Made by a program: the position numbers and the translations under genes. Shown here piece after piece: positions 32,557 to 40,919 of a stretch of DNA of 64,000 nt. Positions within the stretch are counted from its first letter, which is position 1. Each line of letters begins with the position of its first letter. A model generated the notes under the pieces. It did not search any database. It saw only the letters and a program-made list of their open reading frames with translations, and had not been told where the DNA came from. This DNA is from Curtobacterium caseinilyticum. Lineage in GTDB: Bacteria > Actinomycetota > Actinomycetes > Actinomycetales > Microbacteriaceae. The stretch covers positions 62,001-126,000 of the forward strand of contig NZ_JAUCMN010000004.1 in NCBI RefSeq assembly GCF_030363035.1, given 5' to 3'.

Positions 32557-33585
32557 CTACTCGGCCGCGACGTCGATCAGGACCTTGCCGACCGCGTCGC
32601 CCTCGACGGCGTCGTGGGCCGCCGCTGTGTCCTCGAGCGCGAAGCGCACGAGCGGCAGGCCGGCGTCCTCGCCCACCGGCAGGACACCGTCGCGGAGCGC
32701 GGCGGTGACGTCCTCGGCGGCCGCGGTGAGCGCCTGGTCGCCGATCGTGTAGAGCAGCAGGAACTGGTAGCGCGCGTTCACGGACATGTTCGGACGGATC
32801 GGGAGCGTCGCGTCGTCACCGCCGTTGTTCGCGTAGATCGACACGACGCCGTGGTTCGCAAGCACGTCGGCCACGAGCTGGGCGTTCTGCGGGATCGAGA
32901 CCTCGACGACGATGTCCACGCCGTCGGGGGCGATCTCGCGGATGCGTGCGGCGGCGTCTTCCTCGCGGTAGTTCACGGTGTGGTGGGCGCCGGCGGCGGT
33001 CGCGAGGGCGGCCTTGGCGTCGGAGCTGATCGTGCTGACCACCGTGGCGCCGGCCCAGCGGGCGAGCTGGATCGCGGCGTGCCCGACGGCACCGGCGCCG
33101 CCGGCGACCAGGACCGTGCGGCCCTCGAGCGCCCCCGGGGTGAGTCGGCTCGGGCCGTCCTCGTGCGTGGTCAGCGCACGGTGGGCGGTCATGGCGGGGA
33201 CGCCGAGCGAGGCGCCGACGTCGAAGCTCGTGCCCTCGGGCAGCCGGACGGCACGCTCGGCCGGCACGACCGTGTACTCCTGCGCGGTCCCGGTCGGACG
33301 GTTCGCGGCGGCCATGTACAGCCAGACGCGGTCGCCCTCGGTCAGGTCCTCGACGCCCTCGCCGACGGCGTCGACCACGCCGGCGCCGTCCTGGTTCGGG
33401 GTGATTTCGGGGAACGGGAGACCGTCGCCGTAGGTGCCGCCCGCGCGGGCCTTCCAGTCGGTGGGGTTGACGCCGGAGACGACGACGCGGACGCGGACCT
33501 CGCCGGGGCCGGGCTGCGGGACCTCCCGCTCGACCAGGTCGAGGACGCTGCTGTCACCGGGCTTCGTGTAGACGATCGATCGCAT
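32557..33585 (-). CDS. NADPH:quinone oxidoreductase (zinc-free MDR family)
   Basis: A 342-residue medium-chain reductase. GVNPTDWKARAG and PNQDGAGVVDAVGEGV mark the catalytic domain, which lacks the zinc-ligand Cys of alcohol dehydrogenases; VLVAGGAGAVGHAAIQLARWAGATVVSTISS is the NADPH Rossmann motif. It would reduce quinones or enones with NADPH. I chose the ATG at 33585, though a TTG four codons earlier is in frame and GGAGA sits very close to the ATG. The HxlR-type regulator next upstream often controls such enzymes. Confidence 0.9.
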   Translation of the reverse strand: MRSIVYTKPGDSSVLDLVEREVPQPGPGEVRVRVVVSGVNPTDWKARAGGTYGDGLPFPEITPNQDGAGVVDAVGEGVEDLTEGDRVWLYMAAANRPTGTAQEYTVVPAERAVRLPEGTSFDVGASLGVPAMTAHRALTTHEDGPSRLTPGALEGRTVLVAGGAGAVGHAAIQLARWAGATVVSTISSDAKAALATAAGAHHTVNYREEDAAARIREIAPDGVDIVVEVSIPQNAQLVADVLANHGVVSIYANNGGDDATLPIRPNMSVNARYQFLLLYTIGDQALTAAAEDVTAALRDGVLPVGEDAGLPLVRFALEDTAAAHDAVEGDAVGKVLIDVAAE

Positions 33586-33665
33586 GTCTCCACGCAACCA
33601 CCCGGGGCCGTCGGGTCTTCCGGGTGGCGGTCAGCGGGAGCGGGCCGCGCGCGTCGCGAGGCCCG

Positions 33666-34028
33666 TCAGCGGGCGTCGTAGGCCTCGCGGCTGTCCTGCA
33701 CGTCGGCCATGTGCGACGTCGCCCAGTCCTCGAGCGGCTCGAGCACCGCGCGGAGCGAGCGGCCACGGTCGGTCAGCTCGTACTCGACCCGCGGCGGGAT
33801 CTCGGGGTAGACCGTGCGCGTCACCAGTCCGTCGCGTTCGAGCGCCCGGAGGGTCTGCGTGAGCATCTTCTGCGACACGCCCTGCACCCGGTTCGCGATC
33901 ACCGAGTACCGCTGCGGCCCGTCGACGAGCGACCCGATCGTCAGGACGCTCCACCGGTCGCCGATGCGGTCGAGCAGCTGCCGCGAGGGGCAGTCCGCCG
34001 CGTAGGGGCTGTACTCGAGTGCTGACAC
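33666..34028 (-). CDS. HxlR-family regulator
   Basis: A 120-residue winged-helix protein. GTG 34028 is preceded by GGAGG. Family hallmarks: DCPSRQLLDRIGDRWSVLTIGSLVDGPQRYSVIANRVQGVSQKMLTQTLRALERDGLVTRTVYPEIPPRVEYELTDRGRSL. The Cys in the first block is the redox-sensitive residue of HxlR regulators that sense aldehydes, quinones or diamide. It is divergent from a NAD(P)-binding reductase gene and followed by a quinone reductase gene, so an electrophile-response circuit is likely. Confidence 0.9.
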   Translation of the reverse strand: MSALEYSPYAADCPSRQLLDRIGDRWSVLTIGSLVDGPQRYSVIANRVQGVSQKMLTQTLRALERDGLVTRTVYPEIPPRVEYELTDRGRSLRAVLEPLEDWATSHMADVQDSREAYDAR

Positions 34029-34043
34029 CGTGACCTCCGTTAC

Positions 34044-34057
34044 GCACCGAAAGGTGC
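34044..34057. promoter_or_regulatory. HxlR operator candidate
   Basis: Inverted repeat GCACC-GAAA-GGTGC in the 90-bp spacer between the HxlR gene and the divergent reductase gene. The form resembles the short GTACC-N4-GGTAC type operators known for this regulator family and lies 16 bases before the regulator's start. Confidence 0.5.
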
Positions 34058-34118
34058 CTACTTCCCAGAAGAGAGTAACGCGGGTACGGTCGGTCCCACC
34101 AGTCACGAAAGGACTCCC

Positions 34119-34772
34119 ATGACCAGCATCGTCGTCTTCGGCGGCACCGGGTACGCCGGCTCCGCCATCGTCCGCGAGGCCCTGTCCCGCGGCATCACCG
34201 TCACCGCCGTCGCCCGCGACACCTCCAAGCTCGAGGCTGCCGAGGGGCTGACCCTCGCGCAGGGCGACGCCTTCGACGAGTCCTTCGTCGCGGACGTCAC
34301 GAAGGGCGCCGACGTCGTGGTGGTGTCGCTGCACGCGGTCCAGGCGGACGGCAGCGAGCTGAAGGACCGCTTCCAGCACTTCGTCGACGCGGCCGCTGCC
34401 GCCGGTGCGCGACTCGGCATCGTCGGCGGCGCGGGCTCGCTGCTCGTCGCCGAGGGCGGCCCGGCGCTGTTCGACACCCCGGACTTCCCGGACGCGTTCG
34501 CGGGTGAGGCGAAGAGCCACGGCGAGATCCTCGAGGGCCTGCGCTCCGGTGCCTACACCGGGGACGTCGACTGGTTCTACGTGAGCCCCGCGGCGGCCTT
34601 CGGTGGCTACAACCCCGGCGAGCGGAAGGGCACCTACCGCACCACGGACGACCTGCTGCTCACCGATGCCGAGGGCAACTCGGACATCTCCGGCGAGGAC
34701 TTCGCGATCGCGTTCGTCGACGAGGTCGAGCGCCCGGCGCACCACCGCGCGCGCTTCGGCGTCGCGTACTGA
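34119..34772 (+). CDS. NAD(P)-binding reductase (atypical SDR)
   Basis: A 217-residue Rossmann protein starting at ATG 34119 after GAAAGGA. IVVFGGTGYAGSAIVREALSRGITVTAVARD is the GxxGxxG nucleotide motif; LGIVGGAGSL, SHGEILEGLR and VDWFYVSPAAAFG follow, as in NmrA/YwnB-like NAD(P)H-binding proteins. The classical SDR catalytic Tyr-x3-Lys is not evident, so it may be a redox sensor or reductase. The divergent HxlR regulator probably controls it. Confidence 0.88.
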   Translation: MTSIVVFGGTGYAGSAIVREALSRGITVTAVARDTSKLEAAEGLTLAQGDAFDESFVADVTKGADVVVVSLHAVQADGSELKDRFQHFVDAAAAAGARLGIVGGAGSLLVAEGGPALFDTPDFPDAFAGEAKSHGEILEGLRSGAYTGDVDWFYVSPAAAFGGYNPGERKGTYRTTDDLLLTDAEGNSDISGEDFAIAFVDEVERPAHHRARFGVAY

Positions 34773-34814
34773 CGCGCCGCGCCGCGCAGCGACGGGCCGC
34801 GCCGCGCGGCGGCG

Positions 34815-34880
34815 GCGGAACCACGTTCCGGACACAGCACCACGGAGAAGCGCGGTGTCGTGTCCGGAACCTGGTTCCGC
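34815..34880. terminator. Bidirectional terminator between reductase and MFS genes
   Basis: Arms 34815-34841 and 34854-34880, 27 bases each with three mismatches (GCGGAACCACGTTCCGGACA and its near complement), separated by 12 bases. It lies between the convergent ends of the NAD(P)-binding reductase and the MFS gene. Low-complexity GCC/GCG runs surround it. Confidence 0.7.
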
Positions 34881-34924
34881 GAGAGGTGACCGCCGCCGCA
34901 CCGCGCCGCCGCCGCGCCGCCGCG

Positions 34925-36250
34925 CTACCGCTGCCCGACGATCGCGGGGACCGGCAGGTGGTGCCGCATCCGCACCGCCAGGTGCAGCCCGCCGCGCCGC
35001 GCGAGCACGAGCCCCACGACGACGGCGGCCGCGGCGGGGACCGCCCCGGCGACGACCATGCCGACGTGCGCCCCGAAGTGGTCGACGACCTGCCCCATGA
35101 GCGGCCCGCCGAGCGCCTGCCCGCCGAGCAGCACGAGGACGTAGAGCGACATCACGCGCCCGCGGATCGCGACGTTCGACGACAGCTGCACGAGCGAGTT
35201 CGACGCGGTCATGAACAGCAGCTGCGACATGCCCACGGCGACGAGGGCGACCGTGAACGGCGCGATCACCGGCACCGTGCCGGACAGCACGAGCAGCGCC
35301 CCGGTCCAGAACACCCCGCCGACGATCGTCCGGAGCCGGACCACCGCCCGACGGGTCGAGAGCAGTGCCCCGGCCAGCGCGCCGGCCGCGACCGCCGAGT
35401 TGAAGACGCCGTAGCCGCCGGCGCCCACGTCGTACACCTCGGACGCGAAGGCCGACAGCAGCACCGGCATCGTCAGCGCGAACACCGAGAAGAACGCCAT
35501 GAGGACGACGGGCACCAGGATCGTGGGCTTCCGGACGGCGTAGCGCAGCCCCTCGACGAGCTGGCCCTTCGACCGTGGCGCGGGCGGGGTGCGGTGCAGC
35601 TCCGAGGTCCGGAGGAACCCGAGCGTCACGACCACGGCGACGCAGGCGACCGCGTTCACCCCGAACGACCACCCGGCGCCGACCGCGACGAGCAGGGCTC
35701 CCGACAGCGCGGGACCGATCATGCCGCCGAGCTGGAACACGCTCGAGTTGACGCTGATGGCGTTGCGCAGGTGCTGGTGGCCGACGATCTCGGTGACGAA
35801 GACCTGCCGTGCGGGGTTGTCGATCACGGTGACCATGCCGACCAGGAACGCGATCACCCAGATGTGCCACGCCTCGACCACGCCGGTCAGGGTGAGCACC
35901 GCGAGCAGCGCCGAGAGCACGGCGAAGGCACCCTGCGTGAGCATCATCAGCGCGCGCTTCGAGAACCGGTCGACGAGCACTCCGCCCCAGAGTCCGAACA
36001 GCAGCATCGGCGCGAACTGGCACGCCACGGTGATGCCGACCTGCGCGACCGACCCGGTGAGCTGGAGGACGAGCCAGTCCTGCGCGATCCGCTGCATCCA
36101 CCCGGCGGTCATCGCCACCAGGTTGGTCGCGGTGAACAGGCGGAAGTTCGGCACCGACAGGGCGATGAGCGTGTGCCGCCACGGCGGCCGGTCGGCCTGG
36201 ACGGGGAGCGGTTCGGTGGGCGGTGGGAGGGTCGTCGGTGACGCACTCAC
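34925..36250 (-). CDS. MFS transporter, DHA3/EntS-like exporter
   Basis: A 441-residue protein with 12 spans. GTG 36250 is chosen; upstream residues are not membrane-protein-like. NFRLFTATNLVAMTAGWMQRIAQDWLVLQLTGS opens the family, FGLWGGVLVDRFSKRALMMLTQ is the motif between spans 2 and 3 (GxLxDRxxRR type), and NSSVFQLGGMIGPALSGALL is the span 5 motif of antiporters. It probably exports a drug, siderophore or metabolite by proton antiport. It is divergent from a LysR gene. Confidence 0.9.
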   Translation of the reverse strand: MSASPTTLPPPTEPLPVQADRPPWRHTLIALSVPNFRLFTATNLVAMTAGWMQRIAQDWLVLQLTGSVAQVGITVACQFAPMLLFGLWGGVLVDRFSKRALMMLTQGAFAVLSALLAVLTLTGVVEAWHIWVIAFLVGMVTVIDNPARQVFVTEIVGHQHLRNAISVNSSVFQLGGMIGPALSGALLVAVGAGWSFGVNAVACVAVVVTLGFLRTSELHRTPPAPRSKGQLVEGLRYAVRKPTILVPVVLMAFFSVFALTMPVLLSAFASEVYDVGAGGYGVFNSAVAAGALAGALLSTRRAVVRLRTIVGGVFWTGALLVLSGTVPVIAPFTVALVAVGMSQLLFMTASNSLVQLSSNVAIRGRVMSLYVLVLLGGQALGGPLMGQVVDHFGAHVGMVVAGAVPAAAAVVVGLVLARRGGLHLAVRMRHHLPVPAIVGQR

Positions 36251-36324
36251 GGTGGGAGGGCTCCGGATCGTCGAGGACGGGCAACGGACATTCGGTACCC
36301 ATCCGAAACTACGTGGCGCGCGGC

Positions 36325-36371
36325 CATTCGACACCCCTATGGTGGCTATCACTCCATTGCGATGTCGAATG
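36325..36371. promoter_or_regulatory. CATTCGAC inverted repeat in MFS-LysR spacer
   Basis: Perfect 8-bp arms CATTCGAC (36325-36332) and GTCGAATG (36364-36371), 31 bases apart, in the AT-rich 146-bp spacer between the divergent MFS and LysR starts. A pair of half-sites on spaced helical turns fits LysR binding. Confidence 0.45.
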
Positions 36372-36396
36372 ACCTCGATCCGACGGAAGGCCCAGC

Positions 36397-37254
36397 GTGC
36401 TCGACCCGGTCCTGCTCCGGACGTTCCTGGCGGTCGCCGAGACCGGCAGCTTCACGACCGCCGGGCAGCGCCTCGGCATCAGCCAGCCGACGGTCTCCCA
36501 GCACGTGCGGCGGCTGGAGACCGCGGTGTCCCGGACCCTCGTCGCCCGTGACACCCGCGGCGTGGCGCTCACCGACAACGGCGACGCGATGGCCGGGTTC
36601 GCGCGGACGATCCTGGCGGCCCACGCCACCGCGGACGCCTACTTCTCGGGAGCGGCGACCCGCGGGCGCCTCCGGTTCGGTGCGGCCGACGACCTCGCCA
36701 TCACGCAGCTGCCGCGGATCCTGCGCGACTTCCGCCGCCTGCACCCGCAGGTCAACCTCGAGCTGACGGTCAACCAGTCCGCGCCGCTGCTGCGCCGCGT
36801 GCACGCGGGGCAGCTCGACCTCGTGTTCATCAAGCAGACCGCGGGGGAGTCCGCCGAGGGCACCCGCGTCGCGACCGACCAGATGGTGTGGATGGCGCAG
36901 GACGGGATCGCGCTCGAGGCGGGGGAGCCCGTCCCGCTGATCGCCTACCAGGCGCCGAGCATCAGCCGGCAGATGGCGATCGACGCCCTCGAGGCAGCGG
37001 GCCGCACCTGGCGCATCACCTGCAACACGCGCGACGTCAACGGGGTGCTGGCGGCGGTGCGGGCCGGCATCGGCGTGGCGGTCTTCCCGCACTCGCTCAT
37101 CCCGGCCGACCTCGTCAAGGTGTCCCAGCGGCTGTCGCTGCCCGAGCTGCCCGCCGTGGACTACGTGCTCATCGCGAACCCGACCGTGCAGCGGGAGCCG
37201 ATCGACGCGTTGACCGCCGCCATCCTGTCCCGCGGGGTCGTCCGCGCGGTCTGA
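36397..37254 (+). CDS. LysR-family regulator, divergent from MFS exporter
   Basis: A 285-residue regulator starting at GTG 36397. DNA-binding part: LLRTFLAVAETGSFTTAGQRLGISQPTVSQHVRRLETAVSRTLVARDTRGVALTDNG. Effector domain: GRLRFGAADDLAITQLPRILRDFRRLHPQVNLEL and VRAGIGVAVFPHSLI. Its gene faces away from the MFS exporter gene, so exporter control is the likely role. Just after the stop come GAGCC pentamer repeats. Confidence 0.9.
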   Translation: MLDPVLLRTFLAVAETGSFTTAGQRLGISQPTVSQHVRRLETAVSRTLVARDTRGVALTDNGDAMAGFARTILAAHATADAYFSGAATRGRLRFGAADDLAITQLPRILRDFRRLHPQVNLELTVNQSAPLLRRVHAGQLDLVFIKQTAGESAEGTRVATDQMVWMAQDGIALEAGEPVPLIAYQAPSISRQMAIDALEAAGRTWRITCNTRDVNGVLAAVRAGIGVAVFPHSLIPADLVKVSQRLSLPELPAVDYVLIANPTVQREPIDALTAAILSRGVVRAV

Positions 37255-37323
37255 GCCGGTCCGAGCCGAGCCGAGCCGTGCCGACCCGCACCGAGCCGGC
37301 CGCCGTCCGGACCGGACGCCGCG

Positions 37324-38652
37324 CTACGGTGCCACGGTCGGGACGACCCCCGTGCCCGTCAGGTCGGGCAGCGTCACCCCGGCGAGGGGCAGCAGTGCCG
37401 ACGCGACCGCCCAGAGCAGCACGAGCGTGCCGACGCCGCCGAGCACCGCGCCGAGGAGTGCGACCGGTCGCTGCCACGTCGCCGCGGGATCCCGCAGCGC
37501 CCTGCCGGACAGCACGAGCGCCAGCACGCCGAGCACGAGTCCGGCGGCGTGCACGGTCGCCGGCGCGGTGAACCACCAGGCTGCGAGTCCGAGGGCACCG
37601 AGGCCGGTCACCGCACCGACGACGGCAGCCGGGGTGGCTCCGACCGTCGTCAGCGCGCGGTCGCGGGGTGGACGGGCACCGGCCTGGAGGCTCGCCGCAC
37701 CGCCGTCACGACCGGGTGCCTCCGCCTCGGGTCGCGTCGCGACCTCGGCGGAACCGTCGACGGTCGGGGCCGTTCCGCCGGTGGGAGCGTCCGCCACGGC
37801 CGGGAAGACGGCCGTCGGCACGGCTGCAGCACCGGCGGGCGGTGCGATCACGGCATCGAACGGCGTGGCTGGGGGATCGGCGACGACGGGCCGCGGTGCC
37901 TGCTGCCGGGCGAAGCGCGCCGGCGTGCGGTAGCCGATCGGTCCGGAGGGCTCGGGCTCGCTGCCCTCGACGAGGACGTGTTCGAGACCGGGCACCGAGA
38001 AGCGGGGCTGTCCGACGACCGGGATCGCGGGCGACACGGGCTGGACGGGCTCGCGGTGCGCGGCTCCGCGCTGTGCGGCGTCGTGCGTGGGATCCGTCGG
38101 GGGCGTGAGCGGGGCACGCGTCTGCTCGGTCGATGCGCGTGGCGTGGGCCCGCTCACGACGCTGCCGGCTGCCGCAGCCGGCGTGTCGGTGCCGGGACCG
38201 GGGTCCCCGACGGCGTCGACGGGCGAGACCGGCAGCGGAGCCGTGTCGAACGACGGGACCTGGACGGCCGGCGAGGTCGGTGCCGGCGGCAACAGGTGCT
38301 CCTCCGGCGGGTAGTCGGGCACGATGACGTCGACGTCGGACAGCGACCCGGCCGGAGCAGCGGCGGACGACCCGGGGCTGACCGATCCTGCGGCAGCCGA
38401 TCCTGCGGCAGCCGACCCGGAGGCAGACGATCCGGTGGCTGACGATCCAGCGGCGGCGCGGTCGGCGACGGCGGCGACCTCGGGGACGGAGGCGGGCGCG
38501 GTGCTCGACGCGACCACCTCGACCACGGGAGCCTGCGGGGCGGGGGCGGGCTGCGCCTCCCGGCCGTCGGCGGTGTCCTCCGGGGGCGCGACGACCCACG
38601 CGGGGACCGCTCGACGCGGCCGGTCTCGGTCCGGCATGCGGTGCGACGCCAC
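37324..38652 (-). CDS. Pro/Ala-rich protein with C-terminal membrane domain
   Basis: A 442-residue protein of unknown function. GTG 38652 has GAGGGAG upstream. About 320 residues are disordered and rich in Pro, Ala, Ser and Thr, including a GSAAA-type pentapeptide run coded by a 15-bp tandem repeat and short ordered-looking segments such as SDVDVIVPDYPPEEHLLPPAP and FSVPGLEHVLVEGSEPEPSGPIGYRTPARF. The C-terminus has three spans: TTVGATPAAVVGAVTGLGALGLAAWWF, AAGLVLGVLALVLSGRAL and LLGAVLGGVGTLVLLWAVASALLPLAG. With no signal peptide the long N-terminal part should be cytoplasmic. Resembles scaffold-like membrane proteins of actinobacteria. Confidence 0.7.
   Translation of the reverse strand: MASHRMPDRDRPRRAVPAWVVAPPEDTADGREAQPAPAPQAPVVEVVASSTAPASVPEVAAVADRAAAGSSATGSSASGSAAAGSAAAGSVSPGSSAAAPAGSLSDVDVIVPDYPPEEHLLPPAPTSPAVQVPSFDTAPLPVSPVDAVGDPGPGTDTPAAAAGSVVSGPTPRASTEQTRAPLTPPTDPTHDAAQRGAAHREPVQPVSPAIPVVGQPRFSVPGLEHVLVEGSEPEPSGPIGYRTPARFARQQAPRPVVADPPATPFDAVIAPPAGAAAVPTAVFPAVADAPTGGTAPTVDGSAEVATRPEAEAPGRDGGAASLQAGARPPRDRALTTVGATPAAVVGAVTGLGALGLAAWWFTAPATVHAAGLVLGVLALVLSGRALRDPAATWQRPVALLGAVLGGVGTLVLLWAVASALLPLAGVTLPDLTGTGVVPTVAP
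38368..38457. repeat. 15-bp tandem repeat in Pro/Ala-rich protein gene
   Basis: Six 15-bp units beginning at 38368, 38383, 38398, 38413, 38428 and 38443, best form CGATCCTGCGGCAGC; units 2 and 3 are identical. On the minus strand they encode pentapeptides such as GSAAA. Period is a multiple of three, so copy number can vary without frameshift. Confidence 0.85.
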
Positions 38653-38756
38653 TCGTGCTCCCTCGGTCTACTGATCCATCGTCAGTTCTATCCGCGTGCA
38701 TGCACTCCGGCGCAGCCCCAGTTCCGGGGGCGCGACGGCTCCGCGGAACGCACGAC

Positions 38757-38798
38757 GGGCGGCCCTGCGCAGCGCGATGTCGCTGCGCAGGACCGCCC
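38757..38798 (-). terminator. Terminator of F420-reductase-like gene
   Basis: Arms GGGCGGCCCTGCGCAGCG (38757-38774) and its complement with one wobble (38781-38798), loop CGATGT, 23 bases beyond the stop at 38822. A second pairing, CGCACGAC with GTCGTGCG, encloses it. Confidence 0.7.
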
Positions 38799-38821
38799 AC
38801 GGTGCGTCGTGCGGAGGGGGA

Positions 38822-39469
38822 TCACATGTCGCGGTAGCGCTTCGCCTCGGCGAGCTTCTGGCGCAGCTCGTCGGCCGTGAAGCGCGTCACGTAGCCGGGG
38901 GTGTCCCGCTGGATGCGCCAGCCCTCGGCGAGCGGACCGGCGTCGACCACGTCGAAGCCGAACTCGTCGATCAGGTCCGACACCGTGCGCTTCGCGTCGG
39001 CGTCGTCACCGGCCACCACGAGGGCGCGGCGGTCCGGGGTGCCGGCCGGGGTCGCCTCGTCGGTGAGGGCCTGCGCCGCGATGTGGTTGAAGGCCTTGAC
39101 GACGTGTGCGCCCTGCAGGTGGTCCTGCAGGAGCTCGGCCGTGGTGGTCGTCTCGTCGTCGAGCGCCGCGATGTGGCCGTCGCGCTGCGGGTAGTAGTTG
39201 TTCGTGTCGATGACGACCTTGCCGACGAGGGGTTCGACGGGGATGGTGTCGATCGCGGCGAGCGGGGTGGTCACGACGACGATGTCGCCGGCGGCCGCCG
39301 CTTCGTCGCGGGTCGCCGCGCGGGCGCCGTCGCCGAGCTCTGCGACGAGGTCCTGCAGCGTCTCCGGCCCGCGCGAGTTCGCGATCACGACCTGGTGGCC
39401 GTGCTGCACCGCGAGGCGTGCGAGCTGGGATCCGATGTTGCCTGCTCCGATGATGCCGATGGTGGTCAT
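38822..39469 (-). CDS. NADPH-dependent F420 reductase-like protein
   Basis: A 215-residue protein. ATG 39469 starts MTTIGIIGAGNIGSQLARLAVQHGHQVVIANSRGPETL, the NADP-binding Rossmann start of F420H2:NADP oxidoreductase-like (NADP_oxidored) proteins, with SRGPE contacting the 2'-phosphate. VVIDTNNYYPQRDGH and HVVKAFNHIAAQAL are the other conserved blocks. It may reduce F420 or another substrate, or act as a ketopantoate/pyrroline reductase relative. Divergent from the acetyltransferase-like gene. Confidence 0.85.
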   Translation of the reverse strand: MTTIGIIGAGNIGSQLARLAVQHGHQVVIANSRGPETLQDLVAELGDGARAATRDEAAAAGDIVVVTTPLAAIDTIPVEPLVGKVVIDTNNYYPQRDGHIAALDDETTTTAELLQDHLQGAHVVKAFNHIAAQALTDEATPAGTPDRRALVVAGDDADAKRTVSDLIDEFGFDVVDAGPLAEGWRIQRDTPGYVTRFTADELRQKLAEAKRYRDM

Positions 39470-39525
39470 GGCACCGTGCAACGCGGCTCCGAGCGGCGCA
39501 TTCCCCACGGGTGCATGATGGCGCC

Positions 39526-39822
39526 ATGGCCCACGAGTTCCGCGACGAAGCCGACCGCGACCGCTACGCGATGTACGTCGACGGCGAGCTCGTGAGCGTC
39601 CTCGACCGCCGGACCACCGACGACGCGGTGTCGTTCCCGCACACGTACACGGTCCCGGCGCACCGCGGGAACGGCTACGCGGCGGAGCTCGTGGCGTACG
39701 CCGTCGCCGACGTCGAGGCCAGCACCACGAAGCGCATCGTGCCGATGTGCTGGTTCGTCGGCAAGTGGTTCGACGAGCACCCCGAGAAGGCCGACCTGCT
39801 CAGCCGTGGCACCGCGGACTGA
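39526..39822 (+). CDS. YjdJ-type GNAT-like acetyltransferase (98 aa)
   Basis: ATG 39526 gives a 98-residue minimal GNAT fold: AMYVDGELVSVLDRR, SFPHTYTVPAHRGNGYAAELVAYAVADVEASTTKRIVPMCWFVGKWFDEHPE. The HRGNGYAAELV turn is the acetyl-CoA pyrophosphate loop (R/Q-x-x-G-x-G/A), and CWFV-x-x-WFDEHPE is the typical ending of the short NATD1/YjdJ family. Substrate unknown. Part of a run of small stress-type genes. Confidence 0.88.
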   Translation: MAHEFRDEADRDRYAMYVDGELVSVLDRRTTDDAVSFPHTYTVPAHRGNGYAAELVAYAVADVEASTTKRIVPMCWFVGKWFDEHPEKADLLSRGTAD

Positions 39823-39881
39823 GACCCACCCCGACCGGCCGCAGCGTCGCGGCCGGCACGTCCCGCTCACGAGGACAGACC

Positions 39882-40343
39882 ATGACCACGATCACCCCGT
39901 TCCTCTGGTACGACGACCAGGCCGAGCAGGCCGCGACGTACTACACCGACCTCTTCGCGGACAGCCGGGTCGACAGCGTCGCCCGCACCCCGGACGGCAC
40001 CGCCCTCGTCGTCGAGTTCACGCTGCTCGGACAGCCGTACCGGGCCATGAACGGCGGCCCGGGCCACCCGCACACCGATGCCGTGTCGTTCCAGGTCGAC
40101 GTCGACACGCAGGACGAGCTCGACCGGGTCTGGGACGCCCTGCTCGCCGACGGCGGCCGACCGCTCGCGTGCGGCTGGCTGCACGACCGCTGGGGGCTCG
40201 CCTGGCAGGTGACGCCGTCGATGCTCGGCGACCTGATGACCGGCGGCGGTGACCCGGAGGCGAACGCCCGCGTCTTCGCCGCCATGCGGGACATGGTCAA
40301 GCTCGACATCCCGGCGCTGCAGGCAGCGTCGGCCGGTCGCTGA
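39882..40343 (+). CDS. PhnB-like VOC-superfamily protein
   Basis: A 153-residue protein with GAGGA before ATG 39882. TITPFLWYDDQAEQAATYYTDLF, YRAMNGGPGHPHTDAVSFQVDVDTQDELDRVWDALLADGG and CGWLHDRWGLAWQVTP are the marks of the 3-demethylubiquinone methyltransferase-like/PhnB group of the VOC fold, which despite its name has no shown methyltransferase activity. Role unknown. Confidence 0.88.
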   Translation: MTTITPFLWYDDQAEQAATYYTDLFADSRVDSVARTPDGTALVVEFTLLGQPYRAMNGGPGHPHTDAVSFQVDVDTQDELDRVWDALLADGGRPLACGWLHDRWGLAWQVTPSMLGDLMTGGGDPEANARVFAAMRDMVKLDIPALQAASAGR

Positions 40344-40430
40344 GGGCGGGCACCTCGTGCTCGCCGGTATGGTGGCCGGACCCGTCGGCGCCGATCACCC
40401 GGCGCTCACCGTCACAGGCCGGAGAACGCC

Positions 40431-40919
40431 ATGAGCAGCCCGAGCTCGGACGTCCGCAACAGCGACATCGGACGTGCCTACACCGAACTCGCCCGCATCA
40501 CGAGGCGCGCGAGCATCCGCGCGCGCGGCGACGACCTGGTGCTCAGCGTCGTCGACCAGTCGCTCGTCGACTTCGTCGTGCAGCACCCCGGGTGCATGGC
40601 GATCGACATCGCCCGGTACCTGCGCCTGAACCGGTCGACGATCTCCCGCCAGCTGTCGGGTCTCCTCGCCGCGGGCCTGGTCCGCACGACGGACGGCGGG
40701 TCGGGCAACGCCAAGCCGCTGGAGGCGACCGACGCGGGTCGTGCCGCGCTCGACCGCTCGGTGCGGCTGCACCGCGACGCGCTCGAGGAACGGCTCGCCG
40801 ACTGGTCCGACGACGACGTCGCGCTCCTGGCCGGGCTGCTCGAACGCCTCGGCGCCGCCGACGAGGCCGGGCTCCCGATGCCCGCACGGGCCGCCACGGA
40901 CGACCGCGCCGCATCGTGA
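40431..40919 (+). CDS. MarR-family regulator
   Basis: A 162-residue winged-helix protein from ATG 40431. VDFVVQHPGCMAIDIARYLRLNRSTISRQLSGLLAAGLVRTTDGGSGNAKPLEATDAGRAAL is the DNA-binding domain with recognition helix RSTISRQLSGL; flanking helices give the dimer interface. Its stop overlaps the GTG of the phosphoesterase gene by four bases (GTGA), so both are made together. Targets unknown. Confidence 0.9.
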   Translation: MSSPSSDVRNSDIGRAYTELARITRRASIRARGDDLVLSVVDQSLVDFVVQHPGCMAIDIARYLRLNRSTISRQLSGLLAAGLVRTTDGGSGNAKPLEATDAGRAALDRSVRLHRDALEERLADWSDDDVALLAGLLERLGAADEAGLPMPARAATDDRAAS

